The notes: generated by a model not told the origin, from the sequence alone. A stretch of 5,849 nt of DNA from Arthrobacter sp. (GCA_030147325.1 JASLAA010000102.1:1-5849); one strand, 5' to 3'; positions 1-5,849 are shown, counted from the stretch's first letter. Numbers and translations: made by a program.

Positions 1-6
1 AGTGGG

Positions 7-1275
7 ATGAGCGTCATCAACGAGCTGCGCATGAAGCCGGTGGCGGCCGGACAGCGCAGCTGGGACGCCTCCCTGGCCGTCCGGCTCGCGCTCGCGGTGA
101 CGGTGATCTCCACGCTGCTGATCGGCGCCAATCTCGCCACCCCGATCTATCCGCTCATCCAGGCCGAGCTCGGCCTGACGCCGTTCGCCGTCACGGTCGC
201 CTTCGCGTCCTACGTCCTGGCCCTGATCATCGGCCTCGTCCTCGCGGGACACTGGTCCGACCACATCGGGCGGCGCGCTGCGCTGGTTCTCGCGGTCGCC
301 CTCGGCCTGCTCGGCGCGGCGCTCTTCGCCGCCGCGACCTCGCTGCCCATGCTCGCCGCCGGCCGTGCCCTCCAGGGCGGTGCCGTCGCCCTGGCTACGG
401 GTGCCAGCGCAGCAGCACTCCGCGACCTCCTGCCCAGCAGGCCGGACTGGGCGTCCCGCTTCACGCTCATGGCCTCGGCCGGGGGTGTCGCGGCAGGGCC
501 TGTCATCGGCGGCCTGCTCTCCCTGCTGCCCGCGCCGACCAGGACGCCGTTCCTCGTCTACCTCGTGGTCCTCGCGACCCTGCTGGTCCCGCTCCTGCTG
601 CTTCGCGCACGGCCGGCGATCAAGCCGGCAGCGGTGGACAGGCCGCTCGCGGCGTTGAGGCCACGCCGGCCGGCAGTCTCCCGGGATGCACGCCGGTCCT
701 TCTGGACGGCGTCCTCGGTCGGGTTCCTGAGTTTCGCCGTCTTCGGGTTCACGCTGAGCCTCGCGCCCACCTGGTTCGCAGGGATCGCGGGGACGTCCTC
801 CCGGCCGGTGATCGGCCTCCTCGCGGCTCTCGTGCTCGGGTCCTCCGCCCTCAGCCAGGTGCTGTCCCCGCGTGGCCGCTTCGTGGTGCCGGTGGGTCTG
901 GCGGGCATGGCGCTCGGCGTCGGGGTCCTGCCCGTCGCGGAGGCCTCGGGAAGTCTTCCCCTGCTCGTCGCGGCATGCGTCGTGGCGGGGTTCGGGCAGG
1001 GTATGGCTTTCCGGGTCCTGTTCAACGAGGTCTCCATGAAGGTCGAACCGGCCCAGCATGCCCAGACGGTGAGCGCGGTGTACGTCCTCACCTATCTCGG
1101 CAGTGCGGTTCCCGTGCTGGGGCTCGGGGCCGCCGCGGGCGTGTGGGGGCTCGACGCCTCGGTCACGGTCTTCGCCCTGGTGGTGGCGGGGGCCTGCGCT
1201 GTGCTCGCAGCAGGATCGCTGGTTGTCCGCCTCCGCCCTCCGCACCAGGGACTATCGACCCCGCGCAGTTTGTAG
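7..1275 (+). CDS. MFS transporter (efflux/permease type), substrate unknown
   Basis: Major facilitator superfamily secondary transporter of the inner membrane, 422 residues, the usual size for a 12-helix member. A first helix lies at about residues 24-45, followed by a second around 62-80. The cytoplasmic loop 2-3 signature GHWSDHIGRR (81-90) has the conserved Asp85 and Arg89-Arg90 of motif A. GRALQG (119-124) matches the Arg-containing motif of helix 4. A basic central loop (about 200-232, rich in R and P) separates the two six-helix halves, and the rest is almost continuously hydrophobic. The overall look is that of proton-coupled drug or sugar efflux carriers, but the substrate cannot be read from sequence. 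The frame is open to the left edge of the window and only six bases precede this ATG, so the start is uncertain; Met9 is an alternative. The kinase gene follows after 9 bases, so an amino-sugar or glycoside substrate is possible but unproven. Confidence 0.9.
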   Translation: MSVINELRMKPVAAGQRSWDASLAVRLALAVTVISTLLIGANLATPIYPLIQAELGLTPFAVTVAFASYVLALIIGLVLAGHWSDHIGRRAALVLAVALGLLGAALFAAATSLPMLAAGRALQGGAVALATGASAAALRDLLPSRPDWASRFTLMASAGGVAAGPVIGGLLSLLPAPTRTPFLVYLVVLATLLVPLLLLRARPAIKPAAVDRPLAALRPRRPAVSRDARRSFWTASSVGFLSFAVFGFTLSLAPTWFAGIAGTSSRPVIGLLAALVLGSSALSQVLSPRGRFVVPVGLAGMALGVGVLPVAEASGSLPLLVAACVVAGFGQGMAFRVLFNEVSMKVEPAQHAQTVSAVYVLTYLGSAVPVLGLGAAAGVWGLDASVTVFALVVAGACAVLAAGSLVVRLRPPHQGLSTPRSL

Positions 1276-1284
1276 TCTGTAGTC
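1273..1284 (+). promoter_or_regulatory. Candidate -10 box for a leaderless kinase transcript
   Basis: TAGTCT at 1273-1278 fits the actinobacterial -10 pattern TANNNT and ends 6 bases before the A of the kinase ATG at 1285. That is the spacing expected if transcription starts on the start codon itself. Its first three bases are the TAG stop of the upstream transporter. No Shine-Dalgarno sequence precedes the ATG, and no good -35 hexamer is seen at the usual distance. Two tandem copies of TGTAGTC (1271-1277 and 1278-1284) run right up to the start codon. The spacing is seen directly; promoter function is inferred. Confidence 0.4.
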
Positions 1285-2298
1285 ATGTCGCACACTCCCG
1301 GGATGCCCGCCCCGACCGATTCCACGGACACGGAGGCGTCCCCGGCGGGTCTGGTCGTCGGCCTCGATATCGGCGGAACGAAGACCCACGGGGCGCTGTG
1401 GTCCGGCGGGGCACTCATCGCGGAGGCTCGGGCAGGAAGCGCCAACGTGCAGAACGTGACTCCCGCCGAGGCAGCGGGCAGTCTCGAGGTGCTGTTCCGC
1501 GAACTCCTGCCGGAAGGAGCCGGTACCGGGATCGCACACGTCGTGGCCGGGTCCGGTGGGGTGGACACGCCGGACGACGCCCAACGGCTCCGCGCCCTGA
1601 TCGCACCGTACGCACCCGGTGCGGAGATCGAGGTGGTGCACGACACGCGCCTCATCCTCGCCGCGGGTGGCGCGAGCACGGGGATCGCCGTCATCGCGGG
1701 GACCGGTTCCGTCGCCTGGGGAGTGCGCGCGGACGGACGGGAGGCACGCTCGGGAGGGTGGGGCTACCTCCTCGGGGACGAGGGCAGCGGTTACTGGGTG
1801 GCTCGGGAAGCGGTGCGGCGGACCCTGCACCGGCACGACGTCGGGCACCCGCCCGATGCCCTCGACACCGCTGTCCTCGCTCGCAACGGCGTCGGTACCG
1901 CCACCGAGCTCATCGGTCTCTTCCACTCCGGAGCCGGCAGGACCTACTGGGCCGCGCAGTCCGAGGTCGTCTTCGACGCGGCGCGTGCCGGCCACTCCGA
2001 CGCCACCCGGATCGTCGATCGCGCTGCGCGGGACCTCACGGTCCTGGTCCTCGACGTCGCCTCGGTCATCGGTGTCCCAGGTCCGGTGGTTCTCGGCGGA
2101 GGGCTCGCGATGCACCAGCCCGAGTTGCAGGAGCGCCTGCGTGCCCTCCTCTCGGCGGAGCGCGTGACCGACGTCGTGTTCCTCGATCGTGACCCCGTGA
2201 TGGGCGCACTCCTCCTGGCGATGGGCAGGCGCCGGGACGAGCCGCACCCTGCGCGCGCTGCCGGCTCCACGGACACCGGCGAGGAAGACGAATTGTGA
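1285..2298 (+). CDS. BadF/BadG/BcrA/BcrD-family ATPase, N-acetylglucosamine kinase-like
   Basis: Predicted cytoplasmic sugar kinase of the ASKHA fold, 337 residues, within the usual range for bacterial members. After a Pro/Ser/Thr-rich N-terminal extension (1-21) come the phosphate-1 loop DIGGTKT (28-34), AGSGGVD (88-94), where Asp94 is the candidate catalytic base by analogy with N-acetylglucosamine kinases, and HD at 119-120. Next are the phosphate-2 motif GTGS (139-142), the family hallmark GGWGYLLGDEGSGYW (157-171), and the adenosine-side motif VVLGGGLAM (268-276). The hallmark and the absence of the ROK zinc cysteines (CxCGxxGC) favour BadF-type over ROK kinases despite the ROK-like first loop. 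The likely reaction is ATP-dependent phosphorylation of N-acetylglucosamine or a related (amino)sugar; the exact substrate is unknown. The gene lies 9 bases after the transporter and has no Shine-Dalgarno sequence. The ATG at 1285 was chosen because it fits a leaderless transcript; ATG 1303 is an alternative. The acidic C-terminus (GEEDEL) is unremarkable. Confidence 0.85.
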   Translation: MSHTPGMPAPTDSTDTEASPAGLVVGLDIGGTKTHGALWSGGALIAEARAGSANVQNVTPAEAAGSLEVLFRELLPEGAGTGIAHVVAGSGGVDTPDDAQRLRALIAPYAPGAEIEVVHDTRLILAAGGASTGIAVIAGTGSVAWGVRADGREARSGGWGYLLGDEGSGYWVAREAVRRTLHRHDVGHPPDALDTAVLARNGVGTATELIGLFHSGAGRTYWAAQSEVVFDAARAGHSDATRIVDRAARDLTVLVLDVASVIGVPGPVVLGGGLAMHQPELQERLRALLSAERVTDVVFLDRDPVMGALLLAMGRRRDEPHPARAAGSTDTGEEDEL

Positions 2299-2311
2299 CC
2301 CATATGTGTGC

Positions 2312-2330
2312 CTGTGCGCTCCGAACACAG
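2312..2330. repeat. Inverted repeat CTGTG-N9-CACAG, possible operator
   Basis: Perfect 5-bp arms at 2312-2316 and 2326-2330 flank a 9-base spacer, just after the kinase stop. The element covers where the -35 region of the putative ABC-operon promoter (-10 at 2334-2339) would lie, which suits a dimeric regulator. Arms of this length can arise by chance, and no known regulator consensus is recognised. It has no T-tract, so it is not a convincing terminator. Confidence 0.25.
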
Positions 2331-2346
2331 AGTTAGACTCAAAACC
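2330..2346 (+). promoter_or_regulatory. Candidate promoter -10 region of the ABC operon
   Basis: TAGACT at 2334-2339 matches TANNNT and lies in the most AT-rich patch of the intergenic region, followed by CAAAA. It would start transcription near 2345-2347 and leave a leader of about 130 bases. No good -35 hexamer is visible 16-18 bases upstream, so an activator or alternative sigma factor could be involved. The box sits inside a small inverted repeat GAGT-TAG-ACTC (2330-2340). The pattern match is seen; promoter activity is inferred. Confidence 0.35.
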
Positions 2347-2417
2347 TCCGACAGCTTGAACTGACCGCTGCGCGTTCCGCCAGCAGACTTTCCAGACGGC
2401 AAGCCGGACCCGCCTCG

Positions 2418-2433
2418 CCCGCGGATCCGCGGG
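2418..2433. repeat. Perfect 16-bp palindrome in the ABC-operon leader
   Basis: CCCGCGGATCCGCGGG is identical to its reverse complement. It lies 45 bases upstream of the chosen ATPase start, within the predicted leader. As DNA it could be a site for a symmetric dimeric protein. As RNA it could fold into a 6-bp GC stem with a GAUC loop, extendable by a G-U pair (2417/2434) and, across an internal loop, by GCCGG (2403-2407) with CCGGC (2440-2444). No T-run follows, so it is not a standard intrinsic terminator. The palindrome is certain; its role is unknown. Confidence 0.75.
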
Positions 2434-2462
2434 TACACCCCGGCCGAGAAGCTCCTGCCACG

Positions 2463-2467
2463 AAAGG
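2463..2467 (+). promoter_or_regulatory. Ribosome binding site deciding the ATPase start
   Basis: AAAGG ends only 1 base before the in-frame ATG at 2469, too close to serve it, but lies 10 bases before the in-frame ATG at 2478. It therefore favours 2478. A third in-frame ATG at 2511 begins directly at the conserved MIEFRSVTKTY segment but has only a weak, distant AGG upstream. Confidence 0.5.
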
Positions 2468-2477
2468 CATGGCTGCC

Positions 2478-3629
2478 ATGACACCCCCCGAGCAGGCTTC
2501 CAGCCACCCGATGATCGAGTTCCGCAGCGTCACGAAGACCTACGACGGCGGCCGGCCGGCCGTGGACGACCTCACGATGGACATCGACCGAGGACGGATC
2601 ACAGTCTTCGTCGGCCCGTCGGGCTGCGGCAAGACCACCTCGCTGCGCATGATCAACCGCATGGTGGAACCCACCGCGGGCAGCATCCTCCTCGACGGTC
2701 AGGACGTCTCCCGGCAGAAGGCCGCCGAACTGCGCCGGTCCATGGGCTACGTCATGCAGTCCTCCGGGCTGATGCCGCACCGGTCCGTGATCGACAACAT
2801 CGCCACCGTCCCGCGGCTCAACGGCGTGAGCAGGGTAGAGGCGCGCAGGCGCGCCGCGGAGCTGCTCGACGTCGTCGGCCTCGCGTCCGAGCTCGGGCGC
2901 CGCTACCCCGGCCAGCTCTCGGGCGGGCAGCAGCAGCGCGTCGGCGTGGCACGCGCGCTCGCAGCGGATCCGCCCGTGCTGCTCATGGACGAGCCGTTCA
3001 GCGCCGTGGATCCCGTGGTCCGGGCCGAGCTGCAGGAGGAACTGCTGCGCCTGCAACGCGACCTCGCGAAGACCATCGTCTTCGTCACGCACGATATCGA
3101 CGAGGCGACGATCCTCGGTGACAAGGTCGCCGTCTTCGCCGTCGGCGGCCGGCTTGCACAGTACGCGACGCCCGAGGAGATCCTGCGCGCCCCCGTGGAC
3201 GATTTCGTGGCCGGTTTCGTCGGGCGCGACCGTGGTTTCCGTCACCTCGCCTTCCAGGACGGACGCGGGGTGACCATCCACCCCGTGGAGACCATCGAGG
3301 TGGACCGCCTCGCCGATCCCACGGTCTCGGTGCGCTCGCCGTGGACCCTGCTGGTCGACGCCGACGGGTGCCCGCACGGGTGGGTTCCGCAGGCGACACG
3401 CGCCGGCATCACCCGGCAGGCCGACGCCGTTCCCGGCGGATCCCTCTACACGCACGGTGACACCCTGCGGCGGGCCCTCGACGCCGCCCTCTCGTCGCCG
3501 TCGGGCCTGGGCGTGACCGTCGACGGGGACGGGCGAGCCGTCGGCGTCGTGCGTGCCGCGGAAGTGTTCGAACTCATCGAGAGCGCACGCCTGGATCGCG
3601 GCCGCGCCGACCACAACACGGCGGTGTAG
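2478..3629 (+). CDS. Osmoprotectant (glycine betaine/choline/carnitine) ABC transporter ATP-binding protein
   Basis: Cytoplasmic ATPase subunit of an OpuCA/ProV-type importer, 383 residues from this start. The nucleotide-binding domain is complete: Walker A GPSGCGKTT (46-54, Lys52), Q-loop Gln94 in VMQSSGLMPH, signature LSGGQQQR (147-154), Walker B VLLMDE (167-172, Glu172) and switch His205 in VFVTHD. Residues from about 260 to the end form the C-terminal regulatory region of this family. Only the last part (about 325-372) looks like a CBS motif (VTVDGDGRAVGVV); the preceding half is degenerate. In OpuA-type ATPases, tandem CBS domains sense ionic strength; whether this one does is unclear. 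The start was chosen for AAAGG spacing; ATG 2469 and 2511 are alternatives. It is the first gene of the operon, ending 2 bases before the first permease. The family call rests on the MIEF-SVTKTY start, the ATPase motifs and the operon partners. Substrate is not determined by this subunit. Confidence 0.92.
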   Translation: MTPPEQASSHPMIEFRSVTKTYDGGRPAVDDLTMDIDRGRITVFVGPSGCGKTTSLRMINRMVEPTAGSILLDGQDVSRQKAAELRRSMGYVMQSSGLMPHRSVIDNIATVPRLNGVSRVEARRRAAELLDVVGLASELGRRYPGQLSGGQQQRVGVARALAADPPVLLMDEPFSAVDPVVRAELQEELLRLQRDLAKTIVFVTHDIDEATILGDKVAVFAVGGRLAQYATPEEILRAPVDDFVAGFVGRDRGFRHLAFQDGRGVTIHPVETIEVDRLADPTVSVRSPWTLLVDADGCPHGWVPQATRAGITRQADAVPGGSLYTHGDTLRRALDAALSSPSGLGVTVDGDGRAVGVVRAAEVFELIESARLDRGRADHNTAV

Positions 3630-3631
3630 GT

Positions 3632-4339
3632 ATGGACTGGGTCCAGGGCATCGTCGACTACGTACCGGCCAACGCAGCCCTGCTGCGCGAGCTGATCGGG
3701 AACCACCTCCTCCAGTCGGTCCTCCCGATCGTGTTCGGCGTCCTCATCGCGGTGCCCCTCGCGCAGGTGGCGCGCCTGAACCGGGCAGCGGGGGCATTCC
3801 TGCTGACCGCGTCGTCCCTCCTGTACACGATCCCGTCCCTCGCGATGTTCGTCTTCCTGCCGCTGGTCCTCGGCACCAGCATCCTCAGCATGATCAACGT
3901 CGTGGTCGCGCTGACCATCTACGCCGTCGCCCTGCTTCTGCGCTCCACCGTGGACGCGCTGAACTCCATCGACGACGGCGTCCGCCAGGCAGCCGTGGCC
4001 ATGGGCTACACGCCCCTTCGCCGGTTCCTGACCGTCGATCTGCCGCTGGCTGTTCCCGTGCTGATCGCGGGAGTACGGGTCATCTCGGTCACGAACATCT
4101 CGATGGTCAGCGTCGGCGCCCTGATCGGTGTCCCGAGTCTCGGCCGTCTCTTCACCGACGGCCTGACGCGCAACTACCCGGAGCAGATCGCCGTCGGTAT
4201 CCTCGCGACACTGCTGCTGGCACTCGTGCTGGACCTCCTCCTCGTGCTGCTCGAGCGCACGCTGACCCCCTGGGCCCGCACGTCCTCCAGCCGCACCGCG
4301 CGCGCCGCAGCCCTCGATGCGCGGACGGTGGCCGCCTGA
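3632..4339 (+). CDS. Osmoprotectant ABC transporter permease (first of two)
   Basis: Inner-membrane channel subunit of the importer, 235 residues, the usual short size of OpuCB/OpuCD/ProW-ProZ-type permeases. It has an amphipathic N-terminus (1-24), then hydrophobic segments at about 26-46, 57-80, 85-104, 135-160 and 187-212. The cytoplasmic coupling (EAA) loop is represented by VRQAAVAMGYTPLRRF (117-132) followed by DLP, where the ATPase should dock. SSLLYTIPSLAMF (61-73) is the typical conserved helix-2 sequence of this family. The C-terminal tail (about 213-235) is Arg/Ala-rich and polar. The start lies 2 bases after the ATPase stop. GGCGGTG (3620-3626), one mismatch from GGAGGTG, lies 5 bases before the ATG inside the upstream gene, so translation is probably coupled. 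It is expected to pair as a heterodimer with the next gene product. Confidence 0.92.
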   Translation: MDWVQGIVDYVPANAALLRELIGNHLLQSVLPIVFGVLIAVPLAQVARLNRAAGAFLLTASSLLYTIPSLAMFVFLPLVLGTSILSMINVVVALTIYAVALLLRSTVDALNSIDDGVRQAAVAMGYTPLRRFLTVDLPLAVPVLIAGVRVISVTNISMVSVGALIGVPSLGRLFTDGLTRNYPEQIAVGILATLLLALVLDLLLVLLERTLTPWARTSSSRTARAAALDARTVAA

Positions 4340-5091
4340 TGGACTACTCGAGCAGCAACCTGTTCGTCCAGATGGGGGAGTGGCTCTCGGACCCCGAGAA
4401 CTGGAGCGGGTCGCGCGGCATACCCCTGCGGGTGCTCGAGCACCTCGGCTACGTCGGGCTGACCATGCTCATCGCCTGTGCCATCGCCGTCCCGCTCGGG
4501 ATGTTCGTCGGCCATACCGGGCGTGGCCGGGTGCTGATCGTCTCGGGTATCGGGATCCTGCGGGCGCTGCCCACCCTCGGCATGGTCTTCCTGTTCGCCC
4601 TGCTCTTCTACCGCGGCGTGCTGCCCTCGGTCTGGGCGCTGGTTCTGCTGGCCGTGCCACCGGTCCTCAGCGGCGTCTACGCGGGCATCTCCTCCGTCAA
4701 CCGCACCGTCGTCGACGCGGCGCGCAGTATGGGGCTCACCGAATGGCAGATCCTGTTCCGCGTGGAGGTTCCCAACGGGCTCCAGGTGATGATCGGGGGT
4801 GTCCGCGCGGGCGTGCTGCAGGTTGTGGCCACTGCCACCGTCGTGGCCTACGCCAAGGCCGACGGCCTGGGCGTCTTCCTCGTGGAGGGCACGCAGATCA
4901 ACGACAACGGGCGCCTGTTCGGGGGCGCGGTCGTGATCGCGGTCCTCGCGATCGCCGTCGACAGCCTGATGGCGCTGATCCAAAAGTTTGCGATCTCCCC
5001 GGGACTGCGTGCCGCGCAGCGACCGCCGGGGTCGTCGAAGGAATCTGGCCGGCAAGAGGCCGTCGCCAGTGCACAAGGAGGAACAACATGA
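4339..5091 (+). CDS. Osmoprotectant ABC transporter permease (second of two)
   Basis: Second channel subunit, 250 residues. A longer aromatic N-terminus (1-30, with two Trp) precedes hydrophobic segments at about 38-57, 65-90, 95-117, 148-175 and 195-220. The EAA-type coupling loop reads DAARSMGLTEWQILFRVEVP (126-145). GILRALPTLGMVFLFALLF (72-90) is the family helix-2 sequence. The ATG overlaps the previous stop by one base (TGATG), the natural start for coupled translation; the frame is open further upstream, but that part has no permease character. A polar tail (about 225-250, rich in Q, S, G and E) follows the last helix, and its final codons contain the strong ribosome binding site of the next gene. 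The two permeases share family motifs but are clearly different proteins, consistent with a heterodimeric pore rather than a recent duplication. Confidence 0.92.
   Translation: MDYSSSNLFVQMGEWLSDPENWSGSRGIPLRVLEHLGYVGLTMLIACAIAVPLGMFVGHTGRGRVLIVSGIGILRALPTLGMVFLFALLFYRGVLPSVWALVLLAVPPVLSGVYAGISSVNRTVVDAARSMGLTEWQILFRVEVPNGLQVMIGGVRAGVLQVVATATVVAYAKADGLGVFLVEGTQINDNGRLFGGAVVIAVLAIAVDSLMALIQKFAISPGLRAAQRPPGSSKESGRQEAVASAQGGTT
5075..5081 (+). promoter_or_regulatory. Strong ribosome binding site of the substrate-binding protein
   Basis: AAGGAGG, a full Shine-Dalgarno match, lies 6 bases before the ATG at 5088 and inside the last codons (AQGGTT) of the second permease. It is much better than any other site in the operon, which fits the need for binding protein in excess over the membrane subunits. 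Confidence 0.85.
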
Positions 5092-5849
5092 AGAACCTGT
5101 CACACCCGCGCGCCGGTCGGCGCGCCATGATGGGGCTGGCCGGCGGCCTGACGGCCATGCTGGCGTTGACTGCCTGCGGTGCCAACAGCGACCCGCAGGG
5201 GGAGACCGAGAGCGCCGGACCCGCGGGGTCCATCGTGGTCGGTTCAGCTGACTTCCCGGAGAGCCAGATCATCGCGGAGCTCTACGCCGGCGCGCTGAGT
5301 GCTGCCGGCTTCGAGGCCACCACGAAGCCGAACATCGGGTCACGGGAGATCTACTACCAGGCCATGGAGGACGGCTCCATCAATGTGATCCCCGAGTACA
5401 GCGGCAACCTGCTGCTCCTCGCGGATCCCGCTGCCACTGCCGCCTCGGCCGAGGACATCCTCGCCGCACTGCCCGACGCGCTCGCCGCCAAGTCCCCGGA
5501 CGCCAACCTCGGGGTCCTCGAGCCGAGCGACGCGGAGGACAAGGACGCGCTCGTCGTCACCGCAGCGACGGCCGAGAAGTACGGGCTGGAATCGATCACT
5601 GACCTCGCCGAGGTCTGCGGCGAGATCACGATCGGCGCGCCGAGCACGTTCCAGGAGCGCGCCTACGGACTGCCGGGCCTCAAGGAGAAGTACGGCTGCG
5701 AGCCCGGCAGCTTCGAGGCGCTCAACGACGGCGGTGGAGAGCTGACGCTGCAGGCGCTGCTCAACGACGACGTCCAGGTGGCCGACATCTACACCACCAC
5801 GCCGTCCATCGAGGACAACGACCTCGTGGTGCTCGAGGACCCGGAGAAC
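5088..5849 (+). CDS. Osmoprotectant ABC transporter substrate-binding lipoprotein (partial, 3' end outside window)
   Basis: Extracytoplasmic solute receptor of the OpuAC/OsmF-like family (type-II periplasmic-binding fold). 254 residues are present and the frame is open to the window edge, so the C-terminus is missing; family members are about 300 residues. A basic N-region with Arg11-Arg12 and a hydrophobic core (14-28) lead to the lipobox LTAC, giving lipid-anchored Cys30. A short polar linker (31-47) follows. Family motifs: GSADFPESQIIAELYAGAL (52-70), NIGSREIYYQAMEDGSI (82-98), IPEYSGNLL (101-109), RAYGLPGLKEKYG (191-203) and VADIYTTTPSI (231-241). Tyr104, Tyr193 and Tyr235 are candidates for the aromatic cage that holds a quaternary ammonium group in this family. 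Cys177 and Cys204 could form a disulfide. The start overlaps the permease stop as ATGA and has a perfect ribosome binding site. Glycine betaine, choline and carnitine are all possible ligands; ergothioneine-type receptors of the same family cannot be excluded. Confidence 0.92.
   Translation, partial: MKNLSHPRAGRRAMMGLAGGLTAMLALTACGANSDPQGETESAGPAGSIVVGSADFPESQIIAELYAGALSAAGFEATTKPNIGSREIYYQAMEDGSINVIPEYSGNLLLLADPAATAASAEDILAALPDALAAKSPDANLGVLEPSDAEDKDALVVTAATAEKYGLESITDLAEVCGEITIGAPSTFQERAYGLPGLKEKYGCEPGSFEALNDGGGELTLQALLNDDVQVADIYTTTPSIEDNDLVVLEDPEN

Noticed and set aside
975..2192. Long + strand frame crossing the transporter-kinase junction
   Set aside because: The translation is dominated by Arg, Gly and Pro, with no recognisable motif, and overlaps two genes with clear family signatures.
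1285..2298. ROK-family glucokinase assignment for the kinase
   Set aside because: The DIGGTKT loop is compatible, but the ROK zinc-binding cysteine motif is absent and the GGWGYLLGDEGSGYW hallmark is of the BadF/NagK type.
2305..2329. CRP/GlxR-type site (TGTG...CACA)
   Set aside because: The family consensus has a 6-base spacer; TGTG at 2313 and CACA at 2326 are separated by 9 bases.
2322..2336. LexA/SOS-box-like sequence CGAAC...GTTAG near the ABC promoter
   Set aside because: The actinobacterial SOS box needs CGAAC-N4-GTTCG; here the spacer is 5 bases and the second arm has a mismatch.
2356..2389. Second promoter with TTGAAC as -35
   Set aside because: No TANNNT box lies 16-19 bases downstream; the nearest candidate (CAGACT at 2384) is 22 bases away and a poor match.
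2299..2477. Riboswitch or intrinsic terminator between the kinase and the ABC operon
   Set aside because: No known riboswitch core is recognisable, and none of the hairpins is followed by a T-run.
1252..3614. Long open frames on the reverse strand (for example 1252-2484 and 1944-3614)
   Set aside because: They mirror well-supported + strand genes, have low-complexity R/G/A/P-type compositions and show no domain motifs; this is usual in GC-rich coding DNA.
3553..4338. N-terminal extension of the second permease reading frame, open from 3553
   Set aside because: The extension is Arg/Pro-rich without membrane segments and lies fully out of frame over the first permease; the proper start is the coupled ATG at 4339.

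Overview
The window is GC-rich DNA with a strong preference for G or C at third codon positions, and all of its genes lie on the + strand. Codon usage, short or absent intergenic gaps, a likely leaderless gene and promoter -10 boxes of the TANNNT type suggest a high-GC actinobacterium. The order Micrococcales is a guess from general protein character, not something proved here.

Layout: (1) 7-1275, a 12-helix-type major facilitator transporter whose true start may lie upstream of the window. (2) 1285-2298, a BadF/BadG/BcrA/BcrD-type sugar kinase resembling N-acetylglucosamine kinases. It starts 9 bases after the transporter stop without a Shine-Dalgarno sequence and probably has its own leaderless promoter. 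(3) 2299-2477, a non-coding stretch of about 180 bases with a candidate -10 box, two small inverted repeats and a perfect 16-bp palindrome. (4) 2478-5849, a tightly packed four-gene ABC uptake operon of the osmoprotectant (OpuC/OpuB/ProVWZX-like) type: ATPase, permease, permease, lipoprotein substrate-binding protein. The last gene runs off the window end.

In the operon the binding lipoprotein should capture a quaternary-ammonium type solute (glycine betaine, choline, carnitine or similar) outside the membrane. The two short permeases form the channel, and the ATPase with its degenerate C-terminal CBS region drives and possibly gates transport. The genes are joined by a 2-base gap, a 1-base overlap (TGATG) and a 4-base overlap (ATGA), which points to one transcript with translational coupling.

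No mobile element, RNA gene, CRISPR array or clearly new system is visible. The most interesting signals are regulatory: the -10 box built over the transporter stop codon, and the palindromes in the leader of the ABC operon. The binding protein also shows a twin-arginine-like lipoprotein signal and a cysteine pair.
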